From contig OY292278.1 of the NCBI GenBank assembly GCA_958496175.1, forward strand, positions 50,220,001 through 50,284,000: DNA of 64,000 bases, in the 5' to 3' direction. The notes beneath the pieces are model-generated. The model was not told where the DNA came from. It did not search any database and was given only the letters and a program-made list of their open reading frames with translations. The position numbers and the translations under genes were made by a program. Positions 60,198 to 64,000 of this stretch are shown here, one piece after another. This DNA is from Sisyra terminalis. Taxonomy: Eukaryota; Arthropoda; Insecta; Neuroptera; Sisyridae. Position 1 is the first letter of the stretch. Each line of letters begins with the position of its first letter.

Positions 60198-61314
60198 ATT
60201 TAAAAAGTTAACTATTTTTGTTCCTTTTCATTTAGGATTGTTTTTGTTCTCTTTTTAGTTTTTATTTGATAAGATTTAGCAAATTTTAATTGACGATTTT
60301 TAATAGTACATTATAACACTTAATACTTAATGTGATATATATGACAAAGCAAAATAATATAACACAAACTTCTCAGGTGAGATGACCATTAAAACGACGA
60401 GTGAAATTAGTTTAATGCCAATCAATAATTAAGGCTTTAAGATTGAAATTTTTTTCTGTTGTTTTTTTAGCTGTAGGAAAATTGAATAGTTGAATTTTTC
60501 TAGTCACGTAGTGTAAATTTGAAAGAAGCCCTATTGGTTTGTTAGGATACAATGTTGAACAATTTTTGAGTATTTTTTTTTTTAAAAAAATGCAATAACT
60601 TGTGGGCAATATTTATACCTTACTGTCTTGGTCTTGCCAATTTATAACGAATAATAGAAATTTCAATGAATAAATTGTAATTGCATGAATTTGAATTGGA
60701 CTTTGAAAATCTGCTCCATCGATTCCATCCTTAATCTCCTAAGTCTCCCATACTGTATAAGAAAACAAGTTCTTGTATATTATTAATGACTAGAACAAAA
60801 CTTTGATATTACTTTACGTTATTAAATTTTTACGATTTGAATTTAAATAGTTAATTACAAAGTTGTAAGAGTAAGTCGTTTATACTTTCTGGAGTAAGTA
60901 GTGCAATTAGGGCGATTTTTTGTTGATTTATAAAAAAGATTTGCTGCAATTAAAATTGGTTTAGATAAAAAAAGGTTCGTCCTTTTAATTCAGAGGCTTA
61001 TTTGAATATTTTCTATTTTTCTTTTCGTGAAAAACTTAAAAAAAAAATTCTTTATGATTTTCGAGGCAAAATCGGTATAATTCTTTGACAATAGTGGAGC
61101 TGTCGGAATTACTCCGAGTCGCAATGTCTTTTCGCGTATTTTTCGTTCGATTCGATATTATTCCACTCAACTCGTGTTGATGCATGTCCCTTCGTTGTCT
61201 CAAATTATATTTTACTAAAAATTACAAATGTTAATAAAATAAACGTGAAACCGTTATTTATTTCTTTTTATTTTTGTTCTTTAATTCGTTAAGTGCTTTA
61301 AATTATTCGTAAAA
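60198..61314. other. CABLES 3' region and neuroguidin upstream region
   Basis: No gene seen. AATAAA at about 60669 could end a long CABLES 3' UTR. The neuroguidin promoter must lie in the last few hundred bases; 61090-61200 is less AT-rich with several TTCG/CGA words. Confidence 0.5.
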
Positions 61315-62328
61315 ATGGTTCAGGTAAGATAATCCAGAGATATGCTTTCACAAGCGATTGTGATCATTGATAACCATTGTACTTCAATTGCTTAATTATT
61401 AATGTTTGGTACCCAGGCCGAAGATGCTGAGCCCCAATGCAGTGGCGAAGACAATCACAATGTAAACCAAGCGCTGACGCTGTTAAATGAGATGAATACA
61501 AATGCGCAACATGTGGTACAACTTGTCGACAATATGATCCAAAAGGTCCGCAACGGGGAGTTGTCGACGTCGCAAGGTTTGAGCTTCTTGGAGATGAAAT
61601 ATCACATGTTACTCAGCTATCTGATTAACGTCACCTACGTGGTGCTCCGCAAGTGTTCCGGCGAAACGATCGACGGCGATCCGTCCATTGATCGTCTCGT
61701 GGAAATCCGCACAGTATTGGAAAAAATCCGCCCAATCGACCACAAACTCAAATACCAAATCGACAAGTTCGTCAAAACGGCCGTGACTGGCACAATTGCC
61801 GACGGCGATTCGAGTGCGTTCCGTGCCAATCCCGACAACCTAGTGGACAAATTCGCCAGCGACGACGACAATGACACCGACCACGAAACCGACGCAACTC
61901 CCGCGAAAGAAAAAACCGGCAAATACGTTCCTCCAAAACTGGCCGCTGTCCATTACGATCTCGACGAGCCCGAACGAAACAAGCAACTTCAAGCCCGCAA
62001 AAAGCGTCAAAACCTCCAGTCAGCCCTCATGGATGATTTACGCGAAGAATACTTGGACGCTCCACGTGAAATCTCACACAACGACCACGCACAACAATCG
62101 ATCAGTCGATTCGAAAAGGAGAAACAAGAGTACGAAGAAAACTATTTAACACGTTTGCCTCAAACCAAAGCCGACAAAAATCGACGAAAGAAATTCACCA
62201 CAATCGGCACTCTGGGCGATGAGTTCACGCACAATGCCTCGAATTCATCGCTTGGATCCAAGTCCAAGCGAAAAAGGAAAGGCGGAAAAGTCAAGGGAAA
62301 ACCAAACAAGAAACGACGAGTACACTAA
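61315..62328 (+). CDS. Ngdn: Neuroguidin (Sas10/Utp3/C1D family)
   Basis: Nucleolar protein related to yeast Lcp5, linked to 18S rRNA maturation in the small-subunit processome; vertebrate neuroguidin also binds eIF4E/CPEB. Proposed exons 61315-61323 (only ATG GTT CAG, ending at GTAAGA) and 61417-62328, giving 306 residues. Alternatively translation starts at the in-frame ATG 61402 inside the proposed intron (308 residues). Sas10/C1D domain at about 18-100 (ALTLLNEMNTNAQHVVQLVD, GLSFLEMKYHMLLSYL, then IRPIDHKLKYQIDKFVK). Next come an Asp/Glu-rich linker (FASDDDNDTDHETD), the family motif KYVPPKLAAVHYD, a basic helix (ERNKQLQARKKRQ), ALMDDLREEYLDAPREI, and a Lys/Arg-rich nucleolar tail ending KKRRVH. 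Higher GC than its surroundings. Confidence 0.93.
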
Positions 62329-63622
62329 AATATTTTCATTGTTTTTGTTACCATTAACTCGTTTCATTTTCAGTTAATTTATTAATTAAGAAGTCGAAAT
62401 GGAAAATATTTTTATATTCAAATATACTCATTAGCAAGACAATGAGACATACGTACAACTTAATAGCAAAATTGGCTTGAGAATACTCAAAAGTATTTCT
62501 GCATCCCTTTGCTCTTTTTCTATTAGAACATGTTATATATATAATGTGTTTAAATTGGTTCCCTATTGAAGAACTATCCGTTATGGCGCGTGCATAACTT
62601 CCAATTCTTTATTTATTATTAAAAGAACGCTAATTTACGCAGTAGTACTGCACAAAAAATATGTTTTTTTTTTTGAGAATAATCTTCACAAAAAGCTTTA
62701 AAAACTTGTTTCTTTGTTAATTTTGTACACGTTTTACATTTCATTCGACTTCTCGTTCGTTTTTATTACCATTATAATGATTTATATTCCATTTTTGTTA
62801 TAATATTTTTTTTTTTTGATATTAAGTTAATTATTTTCTTTGTAATTTCTAAGAAATATTTTTTGTTACGGGATCAATAGAATACATCTGTTACAATTAC
62901 GAGCTTAAAACATGTTGACCATAATATTGGAAGTTTATTTTTTATCAGATATATAATCCAAAAAATAGTCTATTTATAATTATTGAAATTATGATTTAGC
63001 ATCGACACCTATCGACACTCGGTGCATATTGTTAAAGTTTACAACACGTTAATTGTCAGTAACAATTTTCATAATATTGCCTTTATTAACCAATAGAAAT
63101 AATTATATTACTTGGAACAAGTAATATGTAATGTTGACATCATCACTGTTTTTTTTTCCGTTTAATTATGTTTATTTTCTTTTAAGTTGAAACTTTTAAA
63201 ATGCTAAAAGACTGGAATTCAAAATTAAACGTTTAATTGTAATTTGTTGAAATGTTTTTGTCGGTCGTGTTTTCACTATTTCGGTGTAATTTCGGTATTA
63301 AATATAAAAAAAATAAAATTAATTACATTTTTTTTAGATGTTAGGACTTAGATTTTCACGCATTTTCGATTGCCTCAGTTTGCAAGTTAAGTGGTAGAGA
63401 ATTAAAAAAAAAAAAACAGTTTTTTTTTCGATGAAAAAAAAGTACAAAAGTGCTGCTTAACATTGTGAATGTATTTGCTCAGTCGTGTTCATAGTTTTGT
63501 ACAATATGGCTTTATGAGAGATAATCGATTCAAATGTGAAAAATTAATTTTTTATATTTTGTATACTTGGTTTAATAAAATAGAAGTTTTGTTCAAAATT
63601 TGTATGTTGTTTTTTTTTTCAC
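62329..63622. other. Gene-free AT-rich DNA
   Basis: Neuroguidin 3' UTR and intergenic DNA. No clear AATAAA near the stop. No repeat family recognised. Confidence 0.5.
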
Positions 63623-64000
63623 CTAAGGACAGTATTCTGGTTCGTCCGTATAGCGTTGAGTCATTGGATTATATGAGCGGAAAAGTGGCCCTTTGGTTTG
63701 TTGAATTGTTTTGATGTGGTCCATTAGGGCTTCGTCGAGAAATTTGTTCTCACACTCGAGCGTCTCTTGCGTCGATTTTTTCCGATAAAGTCCCCAAGGA
63801 GGAAGTTTTCTTTCGACCTAAGAAATCATTGGTAATGTTAAACTTAATTTATAGAACTGAGCCCATATAAATGGGAAAAGGTATTGTACTCTTTTAAGTG
63901 CTTTGGGGTATGGTGGAGTGTAGGCTTTCCTCATTGTTGTCAAATAATCATTTGGATCCGATTTTTCACATGGTAAATCTTTGCAAGCCATTTCCATGTG
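63623..64000 (-). CDS. Unrecognised small protein, 3' exons, cut by the window end
   Basis: Two exons on the minus strand: 63890-64000 (continues beyond or starts just inside the edge) and 63623-63817, with GTACAA donor, AG acceptor and matching phase 0. Together they encode about 101 residues ending in TAG. Possible start Mets lie at the edge (HMEMACKDLPCEK). Notable features are AYTPPYPKALKR, ERKLPPWGLYRKKS, a helical Glu/Lys stretch (LECENKFLDEALMDHIKTIQ), GPLFRSYNPMTQRYTDE and a C-terminal EYCP. The Pro/Tyr-rich short motifs recall small ciliary or sperm microtubule inner proteins, but that is a guess and I cannot name the family. Confidence 0.6.

Overview
The window is animal nuclear DNA, most likely from an insect. 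Genes are split by introns with GT-AG borders, intergenic DNA is very AT-rich, one gene encodes a cuticular protein with a Rebers-Riddiford chitin-binding domain, and the other identified products are conserved eukaryotic housekeeping proteins. An HRI-type eIF2-alpha kinase argues against Drosophila, which as I recall has only GCN2 and PERK. I cannot name the order or species from the sequence alone.

Layout. Bases 1-45,800 are gene-poor and repeat-rich. The only gene I can build there is the cuticular protein: four small exons (4936-4953, 16550-16630, 23416-23608, 27778-27875) spread over 23 kb. Its introns and the flanks hold several families of long-armed inverted-repeat (foldback) DNA elements with TAGGGTG- or TAGACTG-type ends and 8-bp target duplications, hence hAT-like and non-autonomous. 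The same region holds a hAT relic rich in ACCGGTAT, a mariner transposase relic, a Helitron with intact TC...CTAG ends, a ~375-bp tandem array of about eight units (39768-42753), and several two-copy tandem duplications.

Bases 45,800-62,400 are a compact housekeeping cluster: BOP1 (+, ribosome biogenesis), an HRI/EIF2AK1 kinase (-), V-ATPase subunit d (+), tRNA-His guanylyltransferase THG1 (-), mitochondrial ribosomal protein L15 (-), CABLES (+) and neuroguidin (+). BOP1/HRI and V-ATPase/THG1 are convergent; HRI/V-ATPase and mRpL15/CABLES are divergent and probably share promoter regions. THG1 and mRpL15 lie head to tail on the minus strand. The window ends inside an unrecognised minus-strand gene (from 63623).

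Functional themes. Protein synthesis recurs: BOP1 and neuroguidin in ribosome assembly, THG1 in tRNA maturation, mRpL15 in the mitoribosome, HRI in translational control. Nothing shows co-regulation beyond proximity. Exon borders were assigned by reading frame continuity plus GT/AG; phases agree across all junctions in the genes described.
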